Part shown: positions 1 through 11,899 of the stretch, piece by piece
Position numbering within the stretch: the first letter of the stretch is position 1
How the letters are laid out: each line of letters opens with the position of its first letter
Assembly: GCF_036785885.1 (NCBI RefSeq)
Contig: NC_092323.1
Location: 11,292,501-11,356,500 of the forward strand
DNA from: Coffea arabica
Lineage: Eukaryota > Streptophyta > Magnoliopsida > Gentianales > Rubiaceae
Length of the DNA: 64,000 nt
Direction: 5' to 3'
Notes under the pieces: model-generated
Told to the model about the DNA's origin: nothing
The model's input: only the letters and a program-made list of their open reading frames with translations
Databases searched by the model: none
Program-made: the position numbers and the translations under genes

Positions 1-2916
1 AATTCACCCGAAGTCACACTCATCTTATGAATTTTTAATTTCTCTATTCCCATTTTCTAAATTTTTCCAAGTTTGAAAAGTTATTAGCATGGCTTGTTTT
101 TTCTCATGAAGTACATTGGTTTTGGTCTCGATGAAGTACATTGGTTGAGGTACATAAAGGAGTGCAAAATTTTGCTTCAAAGAGGTGCATTTCATTTCTA
201 ATAGGATCTGTTGCACTAGAAAACTAAACAATTTTGTCAATTTGGACTCAAAGAAAAGTAGAAAACATGCTGACCGCTCTACAAGACACTTTTGTAGTGG
301 TCTGAGATTCAGCTGACGTAAACCAAAGTTTCAATGACCACTTTCCTAGTACTCTTCCTGGATTATCACTGAGTAGAGCTGAGGGAGCGAACAACAGTTG
401 AATATATTAGACTAAAAAAAAAAGAAAAAAGAAAAGAGGCGGCTGCTGCGGCGACTGAGGTGGGGAATTGCTGCTCCTACGTGGCGTCGGACTGTCGGCG
501 GTCGGCGGCATTGCTTCATTGTAAGCTAATTCTTCCAACGCTCCGAACGATGCGATAGATGCTTTTCTCAACTCTCGCGGCTGCAAATGCCTTTACTCTC
601 AGATCGAGGTTTCCTTTTAACTTAATACAGAGTAAAATCAATAAATGCATGCGTTTTTTTTTCCCTCGCGTTCTTTTATGTATCTGCATGTGAAATGAGC
701 TGATAAGAGGAATGAGCAATGGAGATGCTTCAAAGTACAATTCAATTGATAGTCGTGATTAGTGTAATTTATTTTAATACATATTTTTTCGGTTGAAGAG
801 TTAAGATGAGAATATGTGATATTTTAGTAAATTTCTGGAGTTTAGGCGTTGCTTACTTGTTTAGGCATTGAGAGATAAATTCAGGGAAGCGAAAAGATGT
901 TGCTTGACATGAAATGTCATCAAATTGAGGTGAAAGATTACTATATTTGGATCATAGGCAAAAATGAAGCATCTTTCAAAAAGTTTCAGTTTTGAATTGA
1001 TTTTTGCTATGTATATTCTACTGTATTTGGAATATCTAATAGTGATAGAAACAAATTAATGGTAGTCTGGATGGGAATGCTTCACTGTATTGTAGAACAA
1101 TATTATGATTCATGCTTCGAAAACTAAATGCAAAATGCCACAGATTAGAATACAATGCAGTAAATGAAAAGCCTTGTTAGTTGCAATCTTATTGAACTTC
1201 ACTTCTTGATCCAAAACCATAGGCCTCAACAGATGATAACTATTATCACCTGAAGCATGGTTTTTATGCTATAATCCTTCCCTTTCTCGAGTCCATCATG
1301 TGAGATGATTGAGTCTTCAGTCATTAACAAGGTAGTTCCTAAGGTCTGTTGTACATAGACATCACACCAAACAGAATGGATGGGTATCTAGCTCTCCCCT
1401 AATTCTCTTGTGGTTCAGTTTTCTGTGGTACTTTGCAAGTTGGTCAAATTAGGTCAGGTAGAGTGTTGGCTTCATGCTCTATCTATTGTATAAAGCAAGT
1501 TTCCCCATTTTTCGGAGAGCAGCAAACTTGTACGAACTTGTGTGTTTGAATTCATTTCAGTCAATGTGGTTGATGGCAAAAACCTCTTGCTGCTAAAAAA
1601 GACTAACTTTTTGTTCAATGTGAGCCATGTTGCTGCTATATCATCGAGTAGTAGTTCCACTAGTTGAATCCCAATTAAACTTTTTGCATGGAAGCAAACT
1701 TGGGAAGGATTTCTTGAATTCTTTATCTTTCTTGCTAATTCTGCATATTATTAGTCTTTTCATTTAACAAACTTACTTATTAAATTAGAGCTCAGCAGTC
1801 TTTGTAAACACCAACAATCAGTATTCTATTCTAGTCATACTTTCATCTTTAATATGATAAAGGTATCTCACACTAAGTTCTTGTTTGCAAATTTGTGTAG
1901 TTGTCTCTCTCTGCTACAAACTTGTGTGATCAGGACGCGTGTGCTATCCATGGTTTGTTCATCATTTCCTGATGATTCATGATTATCAACGAATTTATGT
2001 TAAGTCTTCTAAACAAAAAATGGTGATATGCATTTGCTTAATATTTCTCAATGTCTCAGAGGTTTAGGAGCTCCATTTTATAGCTTCACAATTTTTGAAA
2101 TCATTTGTAAACGTTTCTTCAAGGTGAAGAGCAAAAATGAAAGCGTATAGCACTAAAAATTATTTAAAAATTATCTATGATATCCAATGCAGTGGAGCTT
2201 GTACTCTCTTGTAGATCTTAGGATGTGATTATAGGATGAGTAAGGGGAGGTTGGCCATGCTATCTTACGTAGAATACTCCTTTTAATTGATCACTTTCAT
2301 AATGAGCTCTTTGTAGCCTCTAGTGCAGTATCTGCAGACAGAAGCAGACGTATGTAAATTTAATATGGAACATTCATGCTTCCTGGCCTAAAAAGTTTTG
2401 GAGATATAATCTGTTATATGACACTTTAAGGTACTTGAGGATGTTCAACTATTTAATCAAATCAGACAGGAACTTTCCAGCTTCCATTTGGATGCTGTAT
2501 TTTCTTTGTGGTGTCTCAGGATAAAGGAACAATTGTCTGTCTAATAATGACTTGGTAATTGAAATTGCGATTGAGTTTGTCTAAACAGAAAACTGAGGCA
2601 TATCAATAAGCATAAGGGAAGTGGATATAGTGTGGTCTGTATTGACATCTAAACGTTGGAGAAGCTCAACTCTCTCTCTCTCGCGATTAGATTTTTGACA
2701 AGCACTGTTGTCGAGAAGATTGTCAAATATCTGAAGCTTCCTGTATTCTTGTGTTTTGGTATTCTTGTTCTGCCATGCAGTTTATATCAGGAAACCATAT
2801 AAATCGCTAGATCAGGCAATCTGCCATTTAGGATTGTTGACACCAAACTAGCATGATATTCCTGTACACTTTATTCAAATTAAATGTACCGCATGTAATG
2901 TTTACCTTCCCTGTAG
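1..2916. other. No recognisable gene
   Basis: AT-rich sequence with stops in all frames. A GC-richer patch near 430-620 resembles leader or first-exon sequence on the plus strand, but no start codon opens a usable frame there. I see no RNA gene, long repeat or transposon end. Confidence 0.5.
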
Positions 2917-3800
2917 TTACTGGGGTAGATGCATTTGCTAGCTTTCTGTCCTTGTTTAAGTTGTCAGTAGCAGAATTGGAAACTGAAGGATGCAAGACTG
3001 CACTTAAACCCCTTGCAATTGCACCTTGCACCCTTCTCCACCCATCTACTAATTTGATCTCGATTCTCGATGAGAAGTTTAATCTGCATTTATCTATGGT
3101 ATGTTTGTATTTATAATGGATATAATAAGGAAATAACTGATGCTTGTCCACTTGGTTTGGTCTTGTTTTACTTGGCCAGTTTGGATGATTGACAAGCATG
3201 GCCAACTCTCGTTTGTGAAAAGTCGCTTAAGTTGCATACTAACTTAAATTGTTCAAGCTATCTAATATGACGAATAGTACTTCTCAATAATTCTTATGAT
3301 TTACACTCAACAATAGCGTCAAATTACGTTTTATAACAATTTTAGGGACAATCTCAAACCCCACAGTCTTCTGCTGTCAACATCCTCTCTCTGATCTGCT
3401 ATTCACCCTATAGCACTGAAATAAATCCTTTATACACAATCACAGTTACTAGATTCAGGATTACCACTGTTTGTCTTTGGTTAGCACTTACAGACCTTGT
3501 TTTTTCCAGAGTGATCCTATGGCAGTTATTTTTATGCCGGAAAGAAAGATAGTTCGCTTTAAGAGTTTGGTCGTACTGAAGTTCTTTTGAACTCTCCTGA
3601 GTCACAAGTGGATTAAAAAGTTACAGTATTGCCTACCAGTTTGAGATAGTGCAGTATTTAGTGTGAGTATGGCTATTTTAAATCATGGATTTTTGTCATG
3701 CAAGTACAATTTTCGCTACTACATGTACATTGATGGTAATCTTCATTACAGGTTTCACGCGTATGGTGTCGATACCCAGTTTCGCAATATAGATGTAAAG
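2917..3800 (+). other. Two candidate exons of an unrecognised gene
   Basis: Two plus-strand blocks look like exons. The first, 2917-3098, follows a pyrimidine-rich acceptor (ccttccctgtag) and ends at ATG|gtatgt, with an open frame of about 60 codons. The second, 3752-3800, lies between ttcattacag and gtatgtc. The first ends in phase 0 and the second stays open in that phase (reading VSRVWCRYP...). I do not recognise the product and could not find a convincing start or end, so this may be a relic or chance. The overlapping minus-strand frame at 2828-3205 has no splice-site support. Confidence 0.22.
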
Positions 3801-4204
3801 GTATGTCACGCTGCTCCTATAAAATGTTCTTCCGAGAATTGAATCCTTAGAGGATTGATTATCTGTTTTATGGGATGGTGTCCAGTTGTTGAGGACTTGT
3901 TGATTTCATGTTTGCATACCCATTATGAACAGTTGTTTTGCAAATATAACAAAGAACAATAATTTAAGTTGAGGTACGACAACTAATTAATTTGCTTCTC
4001 GATTGGTAAATTTACCTGAAGCATCTAGGTTGTCGAGAGAATGCTAGATCTTTGACCCTTGTAGACCATGAGACTGTAAAGCTTGTAATTACCAAAAAAA
4101 GAAAAAGGTTATTTATGAGGTGGACAAAAGTCAAGTTATCTATTTTTATTGACTGCATTATAAAAATAAAATGCCATTGTTGGCTTAAAAAAAAAAATTC
4201 TCTC

Positions 4205-4433
4205 CTTCTTCTAATAAACAAAAGATTAAAAAAAAATGCTATCTATATACTTCAACATGAACGTTGAAAAGAAAAGATCATCTATAATTACCTATGTGCA
4301 GAAATTAAAGGTGCTGTTTCTTCTTATAATAAACAAAGAAAAAAAATGCTATCTATAAACTTCAAGATGAACGTTGAAAAGAAGAGATATCTATAATTTC
4401 CTATGTGCAGAAATTAGAGGTGCTGTTTCTTTT
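4205..4433. repeat. 110-bp tandem duplication over the 3' end of the NAC gene
   Basis: Two adjacent copies with a period of about 110 bp, shown by aaaaaatgct at 4231 and 4341 and by the shared block ctatgtgcagaaatta. The second copy contains the last codons and stop of the NAC gene. The first lies just downstream and repeats that coding end in diverged form. The copies differ by scattered substitutions and small indels, so the event is not very recent. Confidence 0.85.
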
Positions 4434-5538
4434 CCGTCTGGCATGATTGCCAACTCATTGGCACCATCCATCACCGCAGATGATAAAAATTCGAGCTCAT
4501 TAGTTGGCAAGCTGCCAATTCTTTCTTGAATTGCTCCACCCGTTGCTGTTGGTTGGAACTTGTCATTATTGCGGACCCGGCATGCCGCAAAATTTTGTAC
4601 CTAGAAGCAAGACAAATTAATTAACTCAAGAATTAATCTTTCCTGTAGTGACAATATATACACTGTCAACACCGGATAAATGATAACTATGTAAAATTTG
4701 AATTTGAAATTCAACTTTTACACATATGTCATGAATCCAACGATAATAGTGTATACACTGTCAGTGTATATATGATTTACTCCTCATTCAGAGCTTTGAG
4801 CATATTATTCTCACTTAAGAAACCAAACAATAAACTTAATTCTGAATTAATGGCAATAATTACCTTGACTTGGGTAGTCTCATCAACCTTTCCATCTAAT
4901 TGGTCAGGATTCAATCGATATTCGTAGATGGTCCAATTACTTTTGGTTCCATTGGGCGAGTGTCCCCAATAAAAATCCACGGCCTGTTTGAAGCCAATAA
5001 TTCTATTATCAAGACCAATTTCAGCCGGCAAGCCTGCGGGACTCCAATAACCATCTGTGGTGGGAAGGTCACCGGCTAAACGATTGGTGAAGAAAAACCA
5101 TTCACCGGCCACTCCATATTTGAATTTATCTGCATGACAGCTCGCAATTCACAAACAAAATCAATACCATAAAAAAGTTCTATTTTCACACGCGCAATAG
5201 TTCTATTTTTACCAGAAAAAGTAATACGACTCACTAATTCTCTAAGGGTGTGTTTGTTTCGACCAAAAGTATTTTCTAGAAAATTGACAAACCACAAAGG
5301 TAGAGGAGCATATACAATTGAATAAAAGCATAAGAACATAGAACATGCCAAAGGGAAGTTGATCAGGGTTGTGTGAATATACATCAATTGTTGGAATAAT
5401 ATCTGCAGGAAGTTCTCCTCCAAGAATCTTCTGCTTCAAATAATGTATGACTTGATCATTGGTAGGGTAAAATCTATATCCAAAGGGTAAGTTCAACACC
5501 TGTTTTCCATCACCAGAAGAATTTCTTGGATGAGCCAT
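4391..5538 (-). CDS. Atypical short NAC-domain transcription factor
   Basis: Predicted plant NAC transcription factor, nuclear, about 221 aa. Exons on the minus strand: 5538-5349, 5129-4864, 4600-4391; the phases join to 222 codons with stop. Exon 1 carries subdomains A and B (LPFGYRFYPT, VDVYSHNPDQLPF). Exon 2 carries C and D (GEWFFFTNR, TTDGYWSPAG, WTIYEYRL). Exon 3 carries E (FAACRVRNN) and a short tail. The protein is almost only the NAC domain. Several usually conserved residues differ: PTNDQV for PTDEEL, and GYWSPAG for the GYWKATG motif whose lysine contacts DNA. DNA binding may therefore be changed or lost. Intron 1 needs a GC donor (G|GCATGT), because the nearest GT donor gives an in-frame stop. 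I chose the ATG at 5538 (ccATGGct context) over an in-frame ATG at 5598 because NAC domains usually start close to the N-terminus. It could be a decaying gene. Confidence 0.7.
4645..4783. mobile_element. Small MITE-like element in NAC intron 2
   Basis: The 139-bp segment has inverted ends sharing ATATATACACTG (left near 4654-4665, right near 4757-4773), with gtgtatacactgtcagtgta at the right end. It lies entirely in intron 2 of the NAC gene. No clear target-site duplication was read. Confidence 0.4.
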
Positions 5539-5599
5539 GGAATTGGTTAGGGAAAAATCCAAAGAAGAAAAGCTCACAATATCAAGAAAAGTATGCACC

Positions 5600-7950
5600 C
5601 GATCGAGTATTACAATTAGAGAAGAGCAAGATCTAGTAGTTCAAACAAATCTTATTCAAGAAGGGTGATATCCAAGCCTGAACTTTTATTGATGTTTATA
5701 TAGAAGTCACTATGGTTAGATATCCTCGTACAATCTGAATTTGGATTATGTTAGACTTCCTAATATTGCGTTCTTTGTGCGGGAAGGAGTAGGAATTGAA
5801 AATTAAGTGTAGGAAACTACTTAGCAGGAATTGGCTTCTGGCTATAGCAACTCAATTTTTCCGGTAATTTCCTTATTCCTTGGACACAAATCTATCGCAA
5901 GCGTTTTGTGGAAACCTAAGATAGAGACTGTCGCCTTTAGAATTTCAGACACCTACTGTAACCAATGCTTGTAACTTGTAAGCCCTGTGGTATATTTCAT
6001 AAACCACCCTCCAATTTTTTTAATTTATATAAACGAACCCTCTTCGCTCTTCCCACAATGCCACTTTCTAGATTATCTCTCGCATCCTTCACGGACATCA
6101 CCACGGATGGTCTATCTCTTCGCTTCTAGGTAACTTCGCCTTTCTCCCGAATCCAAACACCTCTCTAATTTAATTTAATATTACTGAAAAATAATTTGCA
6201 GATGACTCACTACTTCAATACTACCCAATTTTACCAAAAAAATAAAAAATAAATAAAAGGTAAAACAAAAAATGGTACAACCGAAGAGAACTACAGGTGA
6301 CCGACCATTGGCCGGCTTCTCAATCAGAACTCAGAAATCCACATTGCCCATTCAAACAAATTTAATGGACAAATTTCCATCAAGCCACTGAATATTGAGT
6401 TTGTCTCAAGTCTACTTGTAACAATTCGCCATCCATCACGAAATCAATATCAGTCCACAAGGTAACGTTGGCAGTGGTTTTTCTCAAAGGAGTACCACTC
6501 TTAATCTGAGAAACGAAAATCATTTCAAAGGGACATTCATTTCATATAAGGGTTTCTACAATTTTGTCGGGATATGAGCAGCCAACTGTGTGCTGCAGAT
6601 AATTTGTGTTCATGATCAGATTGTAAATATGACATTGGACAACCACGAGATCGTGCAGGCTTATATTGATTTTCCTCCAGGTTTAGATTGATTTTCCAGA
6701 CCCGAATGGGCCTCGGCTTACAGATTTAGATTGATTGAGTGGAAGAAACAGGAAAGAAAAAAAAATGAAAGTGGCCTGGTGGGAATTACACCCTCATTAA
6801 TTGTAGGACGTGAAACAAATATGGGAATACCCAATTCTCTTCATTCCAAGTATTTATGTTGTCAAATACTGGAGCAAAACTAAGCTTTCCGATCTCTTCA
6901 GAAAGGTAACTTTTGCGAACTGAAATGGTCTTTCGATATCAATTCTCACCCTATACTGCCCCGTTTTAAGGTCCAATCCAAGGACAGCATGATGTGTATA
7001 TAATGCAATAACATACAATTTTAGCTAAAGTTGGGGTATGTTTAAACAAAATATATGAACTTGGTCGTACCGTTACAGGCGCATGGATTTTGAAAGCTCC
7101 TGTAATTAATTATCGTGTGAGTAAAAGATTAGGATATTAGTGATGAATCTATCTGTATTTGGTGATAAGCTTAGAATGACAATATTGTGAAAAGTTAGAC
7201 AATTAATTCTCCATCTTCAGTGACTTCAGCTATTGTCATCAACTCATCATACATTAGCACCAAAACTATAATATTTGTGAAACTTTTTTTTTGAGCTTGT
7301 GAAAAGAAAAATGACACACGACCTAAAAAGGTTAAAAAAAGGCTGTAATTAAATGCATCTCGGCCTCCAACTAGTTTTTTTTTTTTTTTTTTATCTTTTT
7401 TCAACAAAGATCAGATGGTAGTGCATGTATGATAATTCATCATTCATTTCATCATTCAAAAATGAAAAATAGGTGCACGTAGAATTTAGTTGGCAACCCA
7501 TATTCTAATACTCTGTTCACCCAAAAAAAAAAAACCATATTTGAATATGTTAAGCTTGTGCATTAATCTTGGCTTCCCCCCCCCCCCAACAACACAAAAC
7601 AACAAACAACACCTAAAAATTGAGGCTGAGGTACCTGATACGAGTAATTAATATTATTCAACAGATAAGAAAATTCCAGCATTCATCTTCTAGCTAGGTA
7701 TGGTTAGTACATGCGCTGCCAAGGTTCAATGCATCAGAACTCATTCCTCCATTTAGATTTGCTCATACCAACGTCTAGTCTTGGATCACCCGTTCAATTT
7801 TAAAACAATATTGCATAAGATATGAATATCACACCTTGTTTATTGGTATGTATTAGTTTTCTCGCTGAACCAAGTCAATTGTGAATTTAAAAATCGTATG
7901 AGAAATGATAAGCTACATGTGCAGATGAAAATTGACTAAAAGAGTAGCAA
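5600..7950. other. Intergenic, no recognised gene
   Basis: AT-rich, with homopolymer runs (T run near 7376-7392, C run near 7577). A short ATG frame near 6058, after a TATA-like tttatataa, runs only about 23 codons. Nothing resembles a known protein or RNA. Confidence 0.5.
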
Positions 7951-7954
7951 CTTT

Positions 7955-8075
7955 AGGGTCTTTGAAAGCCAAAATACTTGTCCAATGGTTAGAAGAGGTT
8001 CTTAGAATTCCTCATTCCAAATTTAAGATTCGAATTCTGTGCAAGAAGGATTGGAAGTGTAAAAAAAAAAAAAAA
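7955..8075 (+). mobile_element. SINE-like relic with A/B boxes and poly(A)
   Basis: A tRNA-like A box (gtccaatggttagaagagg, about 7980) and B box (agattcgaattct, about 8028) lie some 45 bp apart. They are followed by a purine-rich stretch and a run of 15 A ending near 8075. This is the layout of tRNA-derived SINEs. The family was not identified. Confidence 0.35.
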
Positions 8076-8883
8076 ATCCAAAGCACATAGAGCAAGATGA
8101 AGTAAATTAGACATTATAATGCATGGCATGATTTAGACTTTGAATAAGTTTCATTTTACTTTGTAGTGTATATTTTAGTCCTTTATACAATTTGAACTTC
8201 TTCATTGGGCTAATCTGGTTTCACATTTGACATATATTCCTTATAAAGGCAATTCTTGAAGGTGTGTTTATTGGTGCTATTTGGGTGAACATTCAAGACC
8301 AAATTTCTCTAGCTCGGCAAAAATATCGAACTATCCTAAGCTTGTATGGTCCTTCCTCCAAAAAAAAAAATGTATATCTTTTATTGTCCAAAGAAAGGAA
8401 ATAATTGTGCTGATATTGAAGCACAATAAGTACATTACGTACAAAACATTAAATTTCAACTTCCCTAGTATATCTATTACATCTTGGTCTACCCATAGCG
8501 GTAATCGAGAATTGCAATTTTATCTCGACTCTTTGACAGGTAGGCAGAATCTGATCTAATGTAGAACAATTTGACTAGGATAAAAAAGAATAAAATGACA
8601 ATGAAGAAGTTTTTTTTAAAGAATATTTTTTTGGAAGAAGATAGGCACGTACCCGTAAATGCAATTTAAGACGGCTGAAATTTTTTTCCTACTTATGATA
8701 TTCCATTTGTTGATTAAGAAGGATCCGTCCTTTCTCTTCATGCTCCTTGTCTGTTTATTTTTTTGAGAGTGATTTCTGGCTAATAAGGTTTTTTTAACCC
8801 ATTAAACTAAATAATCATTTTGACATTTTCAAGTTTATCCATTACTTCACTTTTTTGAACTTGGCATCCCATGTTGCTTGCAG
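8076..8883. other. Intergenic, no recognised gene
   Basis: The longest frame (8281-8559, +) has no recognisable motif and low-complexity content. Confidence 0.5.
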
Positions 8884-9875
8884 CATAGTTATTAAAAACG
8901 GTCTACAGAGGAACCAACGAAGGAAGTGGATCAACGAATTACTGGTTCAACTAGTGGGTGAATGGTCTGGTTGAACCAGTGGATTATTAAATATATTTAA
9001 ATATTATATTTCAAAAGTTTCGATATAGGATATATGGTATAAACATTAATAAACTACACCATAGCAAATACTCATTTAAGTTAATTCATTATAGAATAAC
9101 TAATACTTATAAGAACCAGTAAAACCTAAATTTAATTATTAATCCAACAACCTTCAAGTGTACAATTTTATCTATGTTTGGTGTAATTATCTAATTCATT
9201 TACGAATTTTAAGTGCAAAAGGTGATTAGAAACAATATTTATCTTTAAAATGAATTGTGTAATATGTTATTTTTAAAATTCATTTCGTAAACTATAGAGT
9301 CTGGAGATTAATAAATTTTATTAAAAGATTTCAAATAAATTTATTTTACAGAAATAAATACAGAAAGAATTGACTGAAAAAGTTCATAAAATAAAAAAAG
9401 GATCATGAACTAATATATGGCCTAGTGGTCCAATGGTAAGTGTATTCTATTTACTTACATAAGGACCGAAGTTTGAACCATACCGGTACGTTACTAAAAT
9501 TTTTACCACAAAAACTATGCTACTTAGTTCTTTACAAAATCGGTCGAGTTTTCAATTCAATTCGGTTGATCCACCAGTTCGCCGACAAGTTAACAGGTCT
9601 TATCCTTATCCAATTAGATTAGAGATCCAACTCAACTGATTGCTCGATTCATCGAGTTTACTGGATCGAGATGAATTTACTCACAAAATCTATGCTACTC
9701 AATTCTTTTCAAAATCGATCAAGTTTTAGATTCAATTCGGTTGAACCATCAGTTCGTTGCCAAGCCAATGAGTTTTATCTTTATTTGATTAGATTAGAGA
9801 CCCAACTCGACTAATTGATTGATTTATCGGGTTAACCGGTTGAACCATTGAATCGATCCGAATTTAATAACTATG
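8884..9875. mobile_element. Non-autonomous hAT-like transposon, about 990 bp
   Basis: Ends are inverted copies: catagttattaaa at the left and tttaataactatg at the right. Flanking 8-mers are GCTTGCAG (8876-8883) and GCTCGCAA (9876-9883), 6 of 8 identical, as expected for an aged 8-bp target-site duplication typical of hAT elements. No transposase frame is present. The inside contains repeated GGTTGAACC-type motifs and a tRNA-like stretch near 9420-9485. Confidence 0.65.
9505..9855. repeat. 175-bp tandem duplication inside the hAT-like element
   Basis: Two diverged copies with period 175, anchored by tatgctact at 9516 and 9691 and by the shared stretches ttcaattcggttga and gattagattagaga. Confidence 0.8.
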
Positions 9876-9883
9876 GCTCGCAA

Positions 9884-11211
9884 TCATCTTATTTATGTAG
9901 TTTCATTAATGTAACAGTCACTGGTAAATTCATTTACAATGTCTCATTCATTTTGTGTACAACTTGGTAGAAAATGTTATCAAAGGGTTTGGCTGTGAGA
10001 GGTCAAACGTATTAATTTGTTTATAAAAGTAAATTAGAAATTAGCATCAAAATGCATGATATATGATAATTATGAATGCATATATTCACATGATAAATTA
10101 CATATAATACAAATATATTAATTAGTGTCCCGTGATACCTATGAGAAAATTCCCATTTCAACATAAGTTGAAAAATAATAATCGCCTTAGCAAATAACGT
10201 TGTTGTAGACTGTGCGGCCTTCATACCCAATGTCTCTTGAGCAACATATTTTTATTGACAGACTTGCTGGACATATAAAGGCCAAGCTAAAACAACTGGT
10301 ACAAGTGGCTGACTGCTTCATAACTAATTGAAACAACGGCACATCAACAAATCGACTTTACGTGAATTCGTTTGTTTTCCTTCCTCGATTAGCTTTTTCA
10401 TTATAAGCGGACCCCCTAAAACATGTTATGTTTCCTTTTCTGAAGGATTGCAGGAATAATGCCTGAACAACATTTCCTTTCTTGTACTTGAACAAAAAGA
10501 ATATCTTCTGGCTTCCTGCAGGCTCTGTGTATTTCTTTTGACCTTTATTGGATCCCTAATGGAGTACGGCCTTAATACTCTAAATATAGGGAAATATAGG
10601 TTTCCTCTTGATCATTTTTACTGTGTTTCAAAAGCTTAAACATAATTGCTGTATGCTTCATATTGCAACTATATATGACTAAAGACACTTGAGCTCTTGG
10701 CTGAAATATTAAAGGTCAAATTGCTGGGAATTACAATATATATACATGTAGATTTTGAGATGTAAACCGGAAATATATGTATTGCATCGCAGATAATTAA
10801 CTACACTAAAGAAACCACAAGGAAGAGAATGACAACAGAGAAAGCAGGTATTTATCTGTAAATGAAAGATGGATCACATGTCGATTTCCAATTTCCAAAG
10901 CCTATTACAATATTAAAAATTTAATATATCAGATCACAATTTCACTTGTTAGCTCCTTTATATTTATCAATTTGCAAAAAGTAAAATAGGCATTTTAATC
11001 TTGATATAACTGGCTAAAATCTCTAGGTGATTTTCTGTTAAAAGTAAAAGAAGAAAAAGTGCTGAGGTAGGAAGTAGGAGAAAGTGAAGTAGCTAACTAT
11101 ACATAAGAGTGAGGCTAATTTCATTTTGTTTATTCTACAGAGACATACATGGGATTAATTATGGAATACAAAATTACCAAGAGGGGAAATGAAGGTAAGG
11201 ATTTTAAGTTT
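9884..11211. other. Intergenic, 3' side of the first ERF gene
   Basis: AT-rich without a supported gene. A 69-codon minus-strand frame at 10021-10230 has no domain and is probably chance. The part next to 11212 presumably includes the ERF 3' UTR. Confidence 0.5.
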
Positions 11212-11796
11212 CTAATTATGACTACTAGCGGCACTTTCAGGTGAGGAACTGAGAAGCTCCTCCAAAAGGTCAGCTCCCAAGTCTTCAAGCTCCAGCACGA
11301 CTTTTTCCTTTACGAGTTGTTGCTTCAGATTTCTCCTTGTTCTTTTTGACGCACTTCTCCTGATTTTGTGGGTTGCCTTAAGAACCACAGCTGGCGAGCA
11401 GCCATTCTCCCAGTTATGCTTAATACCTTCAAGTGATTTCTGGACTCGATCCATTGGAAAGTTGAGGCTAGCTAGGGTACCCCTCATCGAGAAAGCTGCT
11501 TGGTCATAAGCCAAAGCTGCTTGTTCTGGCCTGTCAAATGTTCCTAGCCAAACTCTTATTCCATTCCTTGTTGAATCCCTGATTTCCGCTGCATATTTTC
11601 CCCATGGACGCTTTCTTACTCCTATATATTTCTTTTCTCGCCTCTTGGAATCCCTTGTCAAATTCAACGATTGTATAGCTTCAGTAGTCTCAAGTTTTTG
11701 TTTAGGAACATTATTGTTGTCAAGAAACCAGAATGAAAACTCAGAGAAGAGGAAGTTCTGATCAGGACTTGGATTCTCATAGGATGAAGAATCCAT
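11212..11796 (-). CDS. ERF transcription factor, group IXc type (copy 1)
   Basis: Intronless nuclear transcription factor of 194 aa. The single AP2/ERF domain, residues 57-114, starts [19 protein letters not shown] and contains [19 protein letters not shown] and LNFP. It carries the Ala and Asp (AAEIRD) that mark ERF rather than DREB proteins, so the expected target is a GCC box (family knowledge). A basic stretch (residues 141-158) could be the nuclear localisation signal. The C-terminus (167-183, [17 protein letters not shown]) matches the acidic EDLL-type activation tail of ERF1/ORA59-like group IXc proteins, which respond to ethylene and jasmonate. The acidic and aromatic N-terminus ([10 protein letters not shown]) could also activate. 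It is the closest intact relative of the pseudogene at 42.4 kb. The exact orthologue is not assigned. Confidence 0.93.
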   Translation of the reverse strand: MDSSSYENPSPDQNFLFSEFSFWFLDNNNVPKQKLETTEAIQSLNLTRDSKRREKKYIGVRKRPWGKYAAEIRDSTRNGIRVWLGTFDRPEQAALAYDQAAFSMRGTLASLNFPMDRVQKSLEGIKHNWENGCSPAVVLKATHKIRRSASKRTRRNLKQQLVKEKVVLELEDLGADLLEELLSSSPESAASSHN

Positions 11797-11864
11797 CTCT
11801 AGCTAAAACTGAAGTGTTTGTGGTTAATTCTCTTGCATAAAGGCTGGGCTTTAAAATGCCCTGA

Positions 11865-11881
11865 CACGTGGGGTATTTGAC
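11865..11881 (-). promoter_or_regulatory. G-box and W-box core upstream of ERF copy 1
   Basis: A palindromic CACGTG lies at 11865-11870, about 70 bp before the ATG, followed by a TTGAC core at 11877-11881. G-boxes bind bHLH/bZIP factors and TTGAC binds WRKY factors (family knowledge). The position so near the start codon is suggestive only. Confidence 0.4.
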
Positions 11882-11899
11882 TTTTTTTTTAATCGGTGC

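Noticed and set aside
9417-9485. Possible functional tRNA gene
   Set aside because: A- and B-box-like motifs are present, but no cloverleaf with a paired acceptor stem can be drawn. It sits inside a transposon.
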